Shown one piece after another: positions 34,013 through 42,063 of a stretch of DNA of 64,000 bases. A program made the translations under genes and the position numbers. This stretch comes from Anaerococcus rubeinfantis (GTDB taxonomy: Bacteria > Bacillota > Clostridia > Tissierellales > Peptoniphilaceae). The notes under the pieces were generated by a model that did not search any database, was not told where the DNA came from, and was given only the letters and a program-made list of their open reading frames with translations. Numbering within the stretch: position 1 is the first letter of the stretch; the number at the start of each line of letters is the position of its first letter. Location of the stretch: the NCBI RefSeq assembly GCF_001487145.1, contig NZ_LN913016.1, positions 1,054,001 through 1,118,000 of the forward strand, given 5' to 3'.

Positions 34013-34104
34013 ACTAATACCGTCTACTCTTTATTATAAAGGTCTTTTATTTTTTTATTTTTATTGTCTTCATAGTTAATCCAATAACCACTTCTATAAT
34101 TACT

Positions 34105-34674
34105 TTAAATTCCAAAACTTTTTGGAGAAATTTCTATTCCTAACATTTTTGCAAACTGTAGTCCAAACTTTACAAAATTATAGGAGACTGAAGTGATAAT
34201 TTTATCTTCTAAAATATATCCATCTTCTATAGGATTTTCTATACAATCATTCCAGTCTTTCATCTTAACTAATTCAGCTTCTAAAAATCCTTCTTCTAAA
34301 AGATCTTCTTTGTTTACTCCAGCCATAAATGATTTTCCATTTAGTATGCTTGCTTTAACTAGCAAAATTGGAGCAATTGATATAGCTCCAATTATTTTTC
34401 CCTTAAAATTTTTTATAAATTCTATTATTTCTTGATCTTTTACAGCAGCTTCTATATCTGCTGCGCCTGGCAGTAATAAACTATCAAATTCAGCAAGGTC
34501 TATATCATAAATAGATTTATCAGGCAATATTTTTAGACCTTCTTCACTTATTACAACTTCAGTATCCTTTGCAAATACAACAATTTCTCTATTATTAAGT
34601 GCTAAAATTTCAAGTGCAACGCTTATTTCAAAGTTGCAAAAAGAATCATAAATTAGTACAGCAGTTTTACTCAT
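34105..34674 (-). CDS. DJ-1/PfpI-family protein
   Basis: 189-residue protein of the DJ-1/PfpI superfamily (flavodoxin-like fold), with SKTAVLIYDSFCNFEISVAL at the N-terminus and the DSLLLPGAADIE segment. At the nucleophile elbow the sequence is GAISIAP, where active DJ-1, YhbO and PfpI proteins have cysteine (AICAGP-like). The usual nucleophile is therefore replaced by serine and a deglycase or protease activity is doubtful. It follows a TTGGAGGAA site and lies just upstream of the MFS gene in the same direction. Confidence 0.8.
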   Translation of the reverse strand: MSKTAVLIYDSFCNFEISVALEILALNNREIVVFAKDTEVVISEEGLKILPDKSIYDIDLAEFDSLLLPGAADIEAAVKDQEIIEFIKNFKGKIIGAISIAPILLVKASILNGKSFMAGVNKEDLLEEGFLEAELVKMKDWNDCIENPIEDGYILEDKIITSVSYNFVKFGLQFAKMLGIEISPKSFGI

Positions 34675-35582
34675 TATTCCTCCAATTATCTTATAAAATT
34701 TTTTATACTTGTTTCCATTAATTTATTCATATCATCACAGTGTTTTCTTTGTTATCTGATTTTGAATATTATTTGTATAAAAATTGTAAGAGTTTTTCCC
34801 CATTTAATTCATATTTGCATGAGTCAGAAAACAACATTCACAACTAAGATTACACATATTTGTTAATGGTACCAAAATCAAACTTTTTCTTCCTCATTTT
34901 TTAATCTTGCTTTTTCTTTACAATGTATCATTTTTATGATATCATATATTATTTTTAAAAACAACAATTTCATATTAATATAAATTCGTTTTCACTTATT
35001 AAAAATGTAAATAAGATATATAAAATGACTATTTGTCAAATCGTTTTCAAAGAAATATCTTTTACTTCTACCAACACGATTTATTATAGAACCTACAAAA
35101 TTTAAACGGTAGTATGAAACTTGAATAATATGAAAATTGAATAATAAGAATTTAATTACAAAAAACTCTAAGTCCATGTATTAATTTACTTATAGTGTCG
35201 ACTAGCTCACTAATTAATCGGGTTTATCCTCTAGTAATCCGAAGACTGTCAGCATTTATCCCTATAAGAGTGGACAAATATTGATACATAAAAATTGTGT
35301 CAACACTTACACTAACACTTACGTCATTATACAACCTGTATACATATAAAAAAATAAAGGTAGTCCGAAGACTGCCGATATTTATCTATCTGCACCTTTG
35401 CTATGGTTTTTCTTATTAGATTTAGTTTTATAGTCTGTTTTTAAGCTTTTTATTTGCCTTAATATAGAATTTTATCCTCAGCATCATACCCTCCAAATTT
35501 TGAGTATAAAAAAAGACGATAGAGTTTAATTATCTATCATCTCTTGATTTCTATTTAATTATTTGGCTCTACAAACTGGGAT
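34675..35582. other. 908-bp stretch without a recognisable gene
   Basis: Very A/T-rich. A minus-strand open frame at 34992-35177 has no ribosome site and no family features, so I do not call it. Two segments around 35232-35262 and 35361-35386 share CCGAAGACTG(T/C)C and ATTTATC in the same order, a decayed duplication. A repeat of ACACTTAC occurs near 35306-35325. A weak hairpin precedes 35550. It may be the site of deleted conjugation genes, since a coupling-protein scrap lies just beyond. Confidence 0.5.
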
Positions 35583-36239
35583 TTATCCAAAATGGAATGG
35601 AATAACGATATTCAAAAAGAATGCAAGTATTATACTAATTGTTACCATCAGAACAAAATCCCTCAATGTCTCTCTCTTCAAAACCATAGCTCCAGTAATA
35701 AAGACTATCACTTCCAAAACAGACCTTGAACTAAAATACCAATATCCATATACAAAACACATATTGAACAATATTGCCAAAATCAGCACCGATAGTATAA
35801 ATGCCAATTTACTTTTCCCCTTTGCATACCAGCATACAAAAGCCAATAATGGAGAAACGGCTGTAAACCCAAACCAAATCATTGCATAATTTCTTGGGAA
35901 AAATCCTGCAATATAGTATGAATACAAATAGTAACTTGTAACCATACCAATAAAAAATGTAAAAACATTAATGCTTGCTCTTATAGCTGAATTGCTATAA
36001 ATAGAAATACATAGTGCAATCAATACCCAGATTGCGAAACGCCCAAGAAAATTAGTAATATCTAATGCTCCATCTATCGCCATAAGAATACTTGGAAGTT
36101 CAGCTTGATGAAAGTCCATAAATTTTGAAAAAGTTCCCAAAGCTATTCCGAGAAACAAAATAGCTATGGTATTTATAGTTTTTCTATTAGTCGATATTAA
36201 ATTTTCTGGACTCCTTATATTATTTAAAAACTTTATCAT
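35583..36239 (-). CDS. Integral membrane protein of unknown function
   Basis: 218 residues from the start at 36239, which has GAAGGTG 5 bp upstream; a start at 36251 is also possible. About seven hydrophobic segments follow a charged N-terminus (NNIRSPENLISTNRKT). I recognise no catalytic motif. Cysteines and tyrosines are scattered in the membrane part. It is cargo of the element, alone between the empty 34675-35582 region and the coupling-protein fragment. Confidence 0.7.
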   Translation of the reverse strand: MIKFLNNIRSPENLISTNRKTINTIAILFLGIALGTFSKFMDFHQAELPSILMAIDGALDITNFLGRFAIWVLIALCISIYSNSAIRASINVFTFFIGMVTSYYLYSYYIAGFFPRNYAMIWFGFTAVSPLLAFVCWYAKGKSKLAFILSVLILAILFNMCFVYGYWYFSSRSVLEVIVFITGAMVLKRETLRDFVLMVTISIILAFFLNIVIPFHFG

Positions 36240-36376
36240 AAACACCTTCATAAATTCTAACTTTTATAGCTATATTATATTAAATATACCCTCGTCCGTG
36301 TAGTTATAATAGTAAATATTACAATCTTGTAATCACTGTATTTCCATTTAATTAAGCCCTACCTTTTTGCTTTAAA

Positions 36377-36643
36377 TTACTCTTCCACATCAAATAAGTT
36401 TCTCTTATCATAATCTTCCAATAACTTGTAATTCTTATGCTTTGTAATATCAAATTTATCAGATAAGAAAGGTCTTGCTCCTCTTAGTTGGTATATACAC
36501 TTACCACCATCCATCACAGTTATTTCATCTTGGCTCATAAGTTCCTTACTAGTTTTTTGGTAATTTAGACCAGAAGATTTTTGATTTGATCTTGTTTCTG
36601 ATGTGCTATATAGATCTAGAGCAGAAACTGCGTTTAATAACAT
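36377..36643 (-). pseudogene. VirD4/TraG-type coupling protein, C-terminal fragment
   Basis: 88 codons ending with the typical C-terminus of clostridial VirD4/TraG coupling proteins: VMDGGKCIYQLRGARPFLSD, FDITKHKNYKLL. The Walker motifs and most of the roughly 600-residue protein are missing, and the apparent start has no ribosome site. It shows that the element, or its ancestor, once carried a conjugation module that has been deleted. Confidence 0.8.
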
Positions 36644-36663
36644 AGTATCATGCTTAATATAAA

Positions 36664-36700
36664 AATTAAACTGGGATTCATAACAAACCCCAGTTTAGTA
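36664..36700 (-). terminator. Terminator of the lysS operon
   Basis: On the minus strand AAACTGGGG pairs with CCCAGTTT, then AATTTTTATATT follows. It lies about 20 bp after the lysS stop codon. It is therefore on the element side, brought in with the new lysS 3' end. Confidence 0.7.
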
Positions 36701-36714
36701 ATTAGCGTGTTCTT

Positions 36715-38628
36715 TTAATATAATTTTGATCCTGCTGGAATATTATCATCCAACATTATTAAGTTAAGTTTTTCCTCTCCATCGTACTCACTAATTGCAG
36801 ATATAATCATACCTTCTGAGTCGATTCCCATCATCTTACGAGGAGGAAGATTACAAATTGCAAGTAGTGTCTTTCCAATTAAGCTCTCTGCGCTGTAATA
36901 TTCCTTAATACCAGATAATATAACTCTTTCTTTTTCAGAACCATCATCTAATGTAAATTTCAATAGTTTTTTTGACTTTGGAACTTCTTCGCAGTTCTTA
37001 ACTTTTACAACTCTAAAATCAGATTTTGAGAATGTATCAAAATCAACCATATCTTCAAATAATGGCTCTACTTTTACTTTTGAAAAGTCGATTTTTTCTG
37101 TCGTAAGTTTGTCGTAAGTTTCGTAAGTTTCTTTTGACGAATCCCTATTTTCTGCCTTTTCTAAGCCTATTGGCTTCATTGTTGGGAAAAGTAAAACGTC
37201 TCTGATTGAACGTTGGCCTGTTAGAATCATAATTAATCTATCGATTCCAATTCCAAGTCCGCCTGTTGGAGGCATGCCTACTTCTAGAGCATTTACAAAA
37301 TCATAATCCATCATATGAGCTTCATCATCGCCTGCTTCTCTTTTTGCAACTTGGTCTAAAAATCTTTGTTTTTGATCAACTGCATCATTTAATTCTGAGA
37401 AGGCATTGGCAATTTCTGATCCATTAACAAATGCTTCAAATCTATAAGTTAAGCTTTCGTCATCATTTTTTCTTTTTGCAAGTGGAGAAATTTCTACCGG
37501 ATAATCGATTATAAATGTTGGTTGGATTAATTTATCTTCAACAAATTCATCGAAAAATTCTGCAATTATTTCGCCTCTTGTTGATTTTACTTCAACGCCC
37601 TTTTCTTTTGCGATTTTTACTGCATCTTCGTATTCTGTAATTTCATTGAAATCTACTCCAGAATGTTCTTTTACAGCATCAATCATAGAAATTCTCTTCC
37701 ATGGAGCTTTAAGTTCTATTTCTTTTCCATCAAATTCAACTAGGCTTGTACCTTTTACTTTATTTGCAACAGTTTCTACCATAGTTTCTGTAATTTCCAT
37801 CATATCTTCGAAATCACCATAGGCTTGGTACAATTCCATTGTTGTAAATTCTGGGTTATGAGTTGCATCCATGCCTTCGTTTCTAAACATTCTGCCAATT
37901 TCATAAACCTTATCGAAGCCACCAACTATTAATCTTTTTAGGTAAAGCTCTGATGCAATTCTCAAATACATTCCAATATCCAAACTATTGTGATGAGTTG
38001 TAAATGGTCTTGCGCTAGCTCCTCCTGCAATTGTATTTAAAATTGGAGTTTCAACTTCCAAAAATCCTCTGTTTTCTAAGAATTTTCTTATTTCGGAAAT
38101 TATTTTACTTCTAAGTACAAAAACATCTTTTACTTCTGGATTTACAATTAAATCAACATATCTTTGTCTGTATCTTATATCAGGATCTTTTAATCCGTGC
38201 CATTTTTCTGGTAAAATTTGTAAAGATTTGGTCAAAAGATCTGCATGTTCTGTTTCAATTGAAACTTCACCTTGGTTAGTTTTAAAAACTTTACCTTCAA
38301 TTCCAATTATATCCCCAATATCATAGCCCTTTGTTTCTTTAAAATTATCTCCCATGATATTTTTACGATTTACAACTTGGATTTGACCGAGTGAATCTTG
38401 CACATCCATAAAACTCATATTACCATGACCACGTCTTGCCATGATTCTTCCTGCAACTCTTACACTTTTTCCTTCAAATTCATCAAAATTATCTTTAATT
38501 TCTGTTGAAAGGGTTCTGTTTCTAAAATTAACAATTTGGTGTGGATTTTTTCCTTCATCCTTTAATTTTTCTAATTTTTCCCTTCTGATTTGAAGCATTT
38601 CATTGAGGTCTTGATTTTTATTTGCCAT
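36715..38628 (-). CDS. lysS: Lysyl-tRNA synthetase with C-terminal tRNA-binding domain (hybrid gene)
   Basis: Class II aminoacyl-tRNA synthetase charging tRNA-Lys, 637 residues. It has the N-terminal OB anticodon-binding domain (about 55-150), then the catalytic core with motif 2 ([23 protein letters not shown] region) and motif 3 ([13 protein letters not shown]). The linker after about residue 485 is followed by an EMAPII/Trbp111-like tRNA-binding domain (about 535-637). Usual bacterial LysS is about 490-510 residues and lacks that domain. The last about 155 codons were supplied by the integrated element, because the 22-bp attachment repeat at 37169-37190 lies within the gene. The linker includes three integrase-type repeats as coding sequence. 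First of the cluster with greA, dus and coaX. Confidence 0.95.
   Translation of the reverse strand: MANKNQDLNEMLQIRREKLEKLKDEGKNPHQIVNFRNRTLSTEIKDNFDEFEGKSVRVAGRIMARRGHGNMSFMDVQDSLGQIQVVNRKNIMGDNFKETKGYDIGDIIGIEGKVFKTNQGEVSIETEHADLLTKSLQILPEKWHGLKDPDIRYRQRYVDLIVNPEVKDVFVLRSKIISEIRKFLENRGFLEVETPILNTIAGGASARPFTTHHNSLDIGMYLRIASELYLKRLIVGGFDKVYEIGRMFRNEGMDATHNPEFTTMELYQAYGDFEDMMEITETMVETVANKVKGTSLVEFDGKEIELKAPWKRISMIDAVKEHSGVDFNEITEYEDAVKIAKEKGVEVKSTRGEIIAEFFDEFVEDKLIQPTFIIDYPVEISPLAKRKNDDESLTYRFEAFVNGSEIANAFSELNDAVDQKQRFLDQVAKREAGDDEAHMMDYDFVNALEVGMPPTGGLGIGIDRLIMILTGQRSIRDVLLFPTMKPIGLEKAENRDSSKETYETYDKLTTEKIDFSKVKVEPLFEDMVDFDTFSKSDFRVVKVKNCEEVPKSKKLLKFTLDDGSEKERVILSGIKEYYSAESLIGKTLLAICNLPPRKMMGIDSEGMIISAISEYDGEEKLNLIMLDDNIPAGSKLY
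37100..37130. repeat. Triple GTCGTAA repeat inside lysS (candidate arm-type sites)
   Basis: GTCGTAA at 37100 and 37111 and TCGTAA at 37121 repeat with 11- and about 10-bp spacing. This matches the array at 25472-25503 at the other end of the element. On the minus strand they are translated as part of the LysS linker ([14 protein letters not shown]). Confidence 0.65.
37169..37190. repeat. Attachment site, lysS end
   Basis: Identical 22-bp partner of 25336-37357's left repeat at 25336-25357, same orientation. To its right is native lysS coding sequence; to its left the element-derived 3' end of lysS. Translation runs through it in frame as FPTMKPI. Confidence 0.85.
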
Positions 38629-38636
38629 ATTTACTC

Positions 38637-39110
38637 CTATCTTATTTCTTTAATAGTATAGTAGCATTTTCCGTTTGGTGTTACAACTTCTACTTTTTCA
38701 CCTTTTTTCTTACCAAGTAAAGCTTCGCCTACTGGTGATTCGTTAGAAATAAATCCGTCAAGAGGATTTGATTCTGCAGTTCCTACAATTTTATATTCAA
38801 AGTCTTCATCAAATTCTTCATCATGAATTAAAACTTTGCTTCCAACACTTACTTCGTCCTTGTTTGTAGAGTCTTCAAAAGTTTTGGCATGTCTTATCAT
38901 ATCTTCAACTTTTGCAATTCTTGATTCCACTTCACCTTGTTCATTTTTTGCTTCATCATAATCAGCATTTTCTGAAAGGTCCCCGAAAGATCTAGCTTCT
39001 TTGATTTTTTCAGCTATTTCTGGTCTTCTTTTTGTTTTTAAATATTCTAGTTCGTCTTGTAATTTTTGTAGGTATTCTTTTGATAGAATTACTTCTTTAT
39101 TCTCTGTCAT
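38637..39110 (-). CDS. greA: Transcription elongation factor GreA
   Basis: Rescues backtracked RNA polymerase by stimulating transcript cleavage. 157 residues, normal length. The N-terminal coiled coil (about 10-78) has the acidic tip [12 protein letters not shown]. The C-terminal FKBP-like domain includes [18 protein letters not shown]. It lies 8 bp upstream of lysS and 4 bp after dus, a usual greA-lysS arrangement in Firmicutes. Confidence 0.95.
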   Translation of the reverse strand: MTENKEVILSKEYLQKLQDELEYLKTKRRPEIAEKIKEARSFGDLSENADYDEAKNEQGEVESRIAKVEDMIRHAKTFEDSTNKDEVSVGSKVLIHDEEFDEDFEYKIVGTAESNPLDGFISNESPVGEALLGKKKGEKVEVVTPNGKCYYTIKEIR

Positions 39111-39114
39111 TTTA

Positions 39115-40080
39115 TCATCCTTTCAGTGTGGACTTGTATCTTTCTAATTCATCCATCACTTCGTCAATTTTATTTATTTTATTTAACTCATCACGGATTT
39201 TGCTGGAATTTTTAAGTCCTTTTATATACCGTGATAAGTGTTTTCTCATTTGTGTTACTACTAATTTTTCTTCTTTATATTTTAATTCTAGTTTATATTG
39301 GTCAATTAATTGGTCTATTATTTGTGTAGGGCTTGGTTTTTCATAGAATCCATTCTTTATATAATCTTTTATTTCCTTAAATAAAAAAGGATTGCCCATA
39401 GCTCCCCTTGCAAGCATAACCCCATCTGCTTTTGTTTTATCAATAACTTCTACAAAATCTTCAACAGAAAAAATATCTCCATTTGCAATAACTGGAATAG
39501 AAAGATTTTCTTTTAATATTCTTATATGGCCCCAATTTGCAGATCCACTGTACATTTGCTCTTTTGTTCTTGCATGTAAAACTACATAATCAATTCCTGT
39601 ATCTTGAGCAATTTTTCCTATATCTAGATAATTTATATGGTCATTGTCAATTCCAAGTCTAAATTTTATATTGATTTTTTTGTCAGTAGATTTTCTCAAA
39701 GTTTTACAAATTTCCTCAACCAATTTGGGTTTTGCCATAAGGGCGCTGCCCTCACCGTTTTTTGTTATTTTTGCAACGGGACAGCCCATATTAAAGGAAA
39801 TTTCTTTTGACTTTTCTATTGGGTTAATTTTATCTTTTACTACCTTTTCTATTGCCTCAAGTTTTGAACCAAAAATTTGTATATTGCAATTTTTTTCATT
39901 TTCAGCAATAAACAATAATTCGTCAGTTTTTTTGTTATCATAAAAAAGGGCATTTACTGATACCATTTCTGTAAAAGTTTTATCTGCCCCATATTTTTCT
40001 GCAATTAATCTGAAACCAACATCGCTGACTCCAGCCAAGGGTGCCAAGATGATTTCTTTATTTTTTAATTGTTCTCTCAT
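39115..40080 (-). CDS. dusB: tRNA-dihydrouridine synthase (DusB-like)
   Basis: FMN- and NADPH-dependent enzyme reducing specific uridines of tRNA. 321 residues. Visible: the N-terminal LAPLAGVSDVGFR, the active-site cysteine in FNMGCPVAKITKNGEG, the KFRLGID strand, DYVVLHARTKEQMYSG, VIANGDIFS, and GVMLARGAMGNPFLF. A helical tRNA-binding domain occupies the last about 80 residues. The start overlaps the end of coaX by 23 bp with only a weak ribosome site, indicating translational coupling. DusB fits the Firmicute greA-lysS context. Confidence 0.93.
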   Translation of the reverse strand: MREQLKNKEIILAPLAGVSDVGFRLIAEKYGADKTFTEMVSVNALFYDNKKTDELLFIAENEKNCNIQIFGSKLEAIEKVVKDKINPIEKSKEISFNMGCPVAKITKNGEGSALMAKPKLVEEICKTLRKSTDKKINIKFRLGIDNDHINYLDIGKIAQDTGIDYVVLHARTKEQMYSGSANWGHIRILKENLSIPVIANGDIFSVEDFVEVIDKTKADGVMLARGAMGNPFLFKEIKDYIKNGFYEKPSPTQIIDQLIDQYKLELKYKEEKLVVTQMRKHLSRYIKGLKNSSKIRDELNKINKIDEVMDELERYKSTLKG

Positions 40081-40849
40081 AAATCAATCTTAAGCCTTCA
40101 AGGGTTAGGTCGTTTTCAACTATTTCTATATATCTTGATTCTGATGCTAATAATTCTGAATATCCTCCAGTTGAAACTATTTTAATTTCATCTTTTGATA
40201 TTTTTTCTTTTTTTGTAATTTCTTTTATTAGCTCCTCAATTATTCCATCAATTAAACCAATGTATCCAAAAACCATACCCGCATTTATAGCTTCTGAGGT
40301 GTTTTTTGCTATGGCTGAGTTTGGTTCGTGCAACTCAATTCTTGGAAGTTGGGCAGTTCTATTTATTAATGCGTCAAGACTTGTTTTAAGTCCTGGTGCA
40401 ATTGATCCTCCCAAAAATTGTCCGTTTTTATTTACAACATCAAAAGTTGATGCTGTCCCAAGATCTACTACTATAGTAGGTCCGCCATACATTTCATAAG
40501 CTGCGACTGCATCTACAACCCTATCTGCACCAACTTCTCTTGGATTATCATATTTTATATCTATTCCTGTTTTTGTACCAATTCCTACAATCATGGCTTC
40601 TCTACCAAAAAATTTTCTATTTGCTGATTGCCATGAATATAGGACATCTGGTGCTACTGATGATATGATTGTATCTTCTATATTATCCTTATCAATTTTG
40701 TGGATAGCAAGAATATTGTATAAAATTTGAACAATTTCATCGCTTGTTACAATTTGATTTGTTGTTATTCTAAATTTTGTTTTTAATTTATTTTTATTGT
40801 AAACGCCAATTACTGTATTTGTATTGCCGACATCTACTACAAGTAGCAT
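40058..40849 (-). CDS. coaX: Type III pantothenate kinase
   Basis: First enzyme of coenzyme A synthesis, ATP-dependent phosphorylation of pantothenate (CoaX type). 263 residues. The three phosphate/nucleotide motifs of the ASKHA fold are visible: DVGNTNTVIGV at residues 5-15, GADRVVDAVAAYE, and VVDLGTASTFDVV. GGSIAPGLKTS is also present. It is the first gene of the coaX-dus-greA-lysS cluster and, with coaE at 5434, makes two coenzyme A genes in the window. Confidence 0.94.
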   Translation of the reverse strand: MLLVVDVGNTNTVIGVYNKNKLKTKFRITTNQIVTSDEIVQILYNILAIHKIDKDNIEDTIISSVAPDVLYSWQSANRKFFGREAMIVGIGTKTGIDIKYDNPREVGADRVVDAVAAYEMYGGPTIVVDLGTASTFDVVNKNGQFLGGSIAPGLKTSLDALINRTAQLPRIELHEPNSAIAKNTSEAINAGMVFGYIGLIDGIIEELIKEITKKEKISKDEIKIVSTGGYSELLASESRYIEIVENDLTLEGLRLIYERTIKK

Positions 40850-40920
40850 ATTTTCTCCTATATTTTTATTATCTAAACATTAACTCTTATATGATACATC
40901 TTATTGTTTGATTTTTCAAG

Positions 40921-41412
40921 CTATTTGCCTAATTTGTACTTTCTTATAAGCCTATTTATTTCTTCAATATCTTCAAATTTTACTTGAGCAGATTCTTGGC
41001 TTTCTTGGTGGTCCTTTTTTACAATTACAACCAAACTTCCACGCTCTTTGTCGAAACCCCATTTTTTTAATTCTTTGTATGTGAAAAATGAGTCATTTAA
41101 TAAAATTCCATTTTCAGCAATATACATTTTTGTTCTTGTATTTAAGAAAAATACCAAACCCATAACAATCATTACTGAAGCAGTTATAAGAGCTGTTTGA
41201 TTTTTCATCCTAATTCCTTGAAATAAATTAATAAGACCTGTTACAATTAAAAGAGCAAATAAAATATATTCCATATTTGTAGATCTTTTTCCAAAACTTT
41301 TTATTTCTCCTTCAAGATTTTTTTTGGATTTTTTACTTTTAAAAAGTTTAAATCCTAGCCATCCTATAAGTCCTAAATAAATCAATATAATAAATTTGTC
41401 AAATTGTTTCAT
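40921..41412 (-). CDS. Membrane protein, DUF5673-like
   Basis: 163 residues with three hydrophobic segments (about 6-21, 48-64, 74-90). A C-terminal cytoplasmic domain beginning TKMYIAENGILLNDSFFTYKEL resembles DUF5673 domains of Firmicute membrane proteins. No catalytic residues are recognised. It sits alone between coaX and hpt. Family identity is tentative, function unknown. Confidence 0.6.
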   Translation of the reverse strand: MKQFDKFIILIYLGLIGWLGFKLFKSKKSKKNLEGEIKSFGKRSTNMEYILFALLIVTGLINLFQGIRMKNQTALITASVMIVMGLVFFLNTRTKMYIAENGILLNDSFFTYKELKKWGFDKERGSLVVIVKKDHQESQESAQVKFEDIEEINRLIRKYKLGK

Positions 41413-41511
41413 ATTCCCTCCTATTTTTATTTAAACTTAAAAAATAAGGCTTTTTTCAAAAATGAAATAAAGCCAAATTTAATAAGATTTTAACATTTTT
41501 ATTTCTTTATT

Positions 41512-42063
41512 TTACTCGTAAACTTCTCTTTTTAAAACCCCTATAAAAGGTAAGTTTCTATACATTTGCATATAATCAAGACCATATCCTACTACAAACT
41601 CATTTGGTATTTTAAAACCTGACCAATCTGGTTTGATTTCTATTTCTCTTCTTTCAGGTTTATCAAGTAGGGTAATTATTTTTACAGAATTTGCTCCTCT
41701 TTTTATTAGAGAATGTCTCAAAGCATCAAGGGTTCTTCCTGTATCAATTATATCTTCAACCAACAAAACTTCTTTTCCAGTAATATCTGTGTCCAAATCT
41801 TTTATAATTTTTACATTCCCAGAAGATTGTGTGCCGTTATCATATGATGAAACATCCATAAATTCCAAAGTGCAATCTAATCTGATATTTTTAGCAAGTT
41901 GGGCCATAAACATAATTGAACCTTTTAAAATTCCTACAAGTACAAGTTCGTTTTTATCTTCATAATATTCATTAATTTGACTTGCAAGTTGTTTTATTCT
42001 TTTGTTCAAACTTTCCTCATCAATTAATACTTGGTCTATTACTTCTTCTAAATCAACTTTCAT
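41512..42063 (-). CDS. hpt: Hypoxanthine phosphoribosyltransferase
   Basis: Purine salvage enzyme forming IMP/GMP from hypoxanthine or guanine and PRPP. 183 residues. The PRPP loop VLLVEDIIDTGRTLD, the flexible loop region FMDVSSYDNGT, and KPDWSGFKIPNEFVVGYGLDY are all typical. It overlaps tilS by 4 bp, the common tilS-hpt order upstream of ftsH in Firmicutes; ftsH is not present here. Confidence 0.95.
   Translation of the reverse strand: MKVDLEEVIDQVLIDEESLNKRIKQLASQINEYYEDKNELVLVGILKGSIMFMAQLAKNIRLDCTLEFMDVSSYDNGTQSSGNVKIIKDLDTDITGKEVLLVEDIIDTGRTLDALRHSLIKRGANSVKIITLLDKPERREIEIKPDWSGFKIPNEFVVGYGLDYMQMYRNLPFIGVLKREVYE

Larger units (their letters stand above)
25336..37190. mobile_element. 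Integrated mobilizable element in lysS (~11.8 kb)
   Basis: Element bounded by a perfect 22-bp direct repeat, both copies lying in lysS coding sequence. int and xis are at the left end. The inside also contains a replication-organizer gene, relaxase and oriT, accessory mobilization genes, and cargo (GNAT, MFS, DJ-1/PfpI, membrane protein). Only a fragment of a coupling protein remains of any conjugation machinery, so it would need a helper (IME rather than ICE). It replaces the 3' end of lysS with its own version. Genes in it often have features of other Firmicutes, and the 27110-27360 segment is visibly richer in GC than the chromosome. Confidence 0.85.

Noticed and set aside
34992-35177. 61-codon minus-strand frame in the 34675-35582 gap
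   Set aside because: No ribosome site, no family resemblance, and composition expected of random A/T-rich DNA.
38629-41000. T-box or lysine riboswitch for lysS, or upstream of lysA (23067-23264)
   Set aside because: No GGGTGGNACCGCG-type antiterminator and no L-box core found in either leader; lysS lies inside a cluster headed by coaX.
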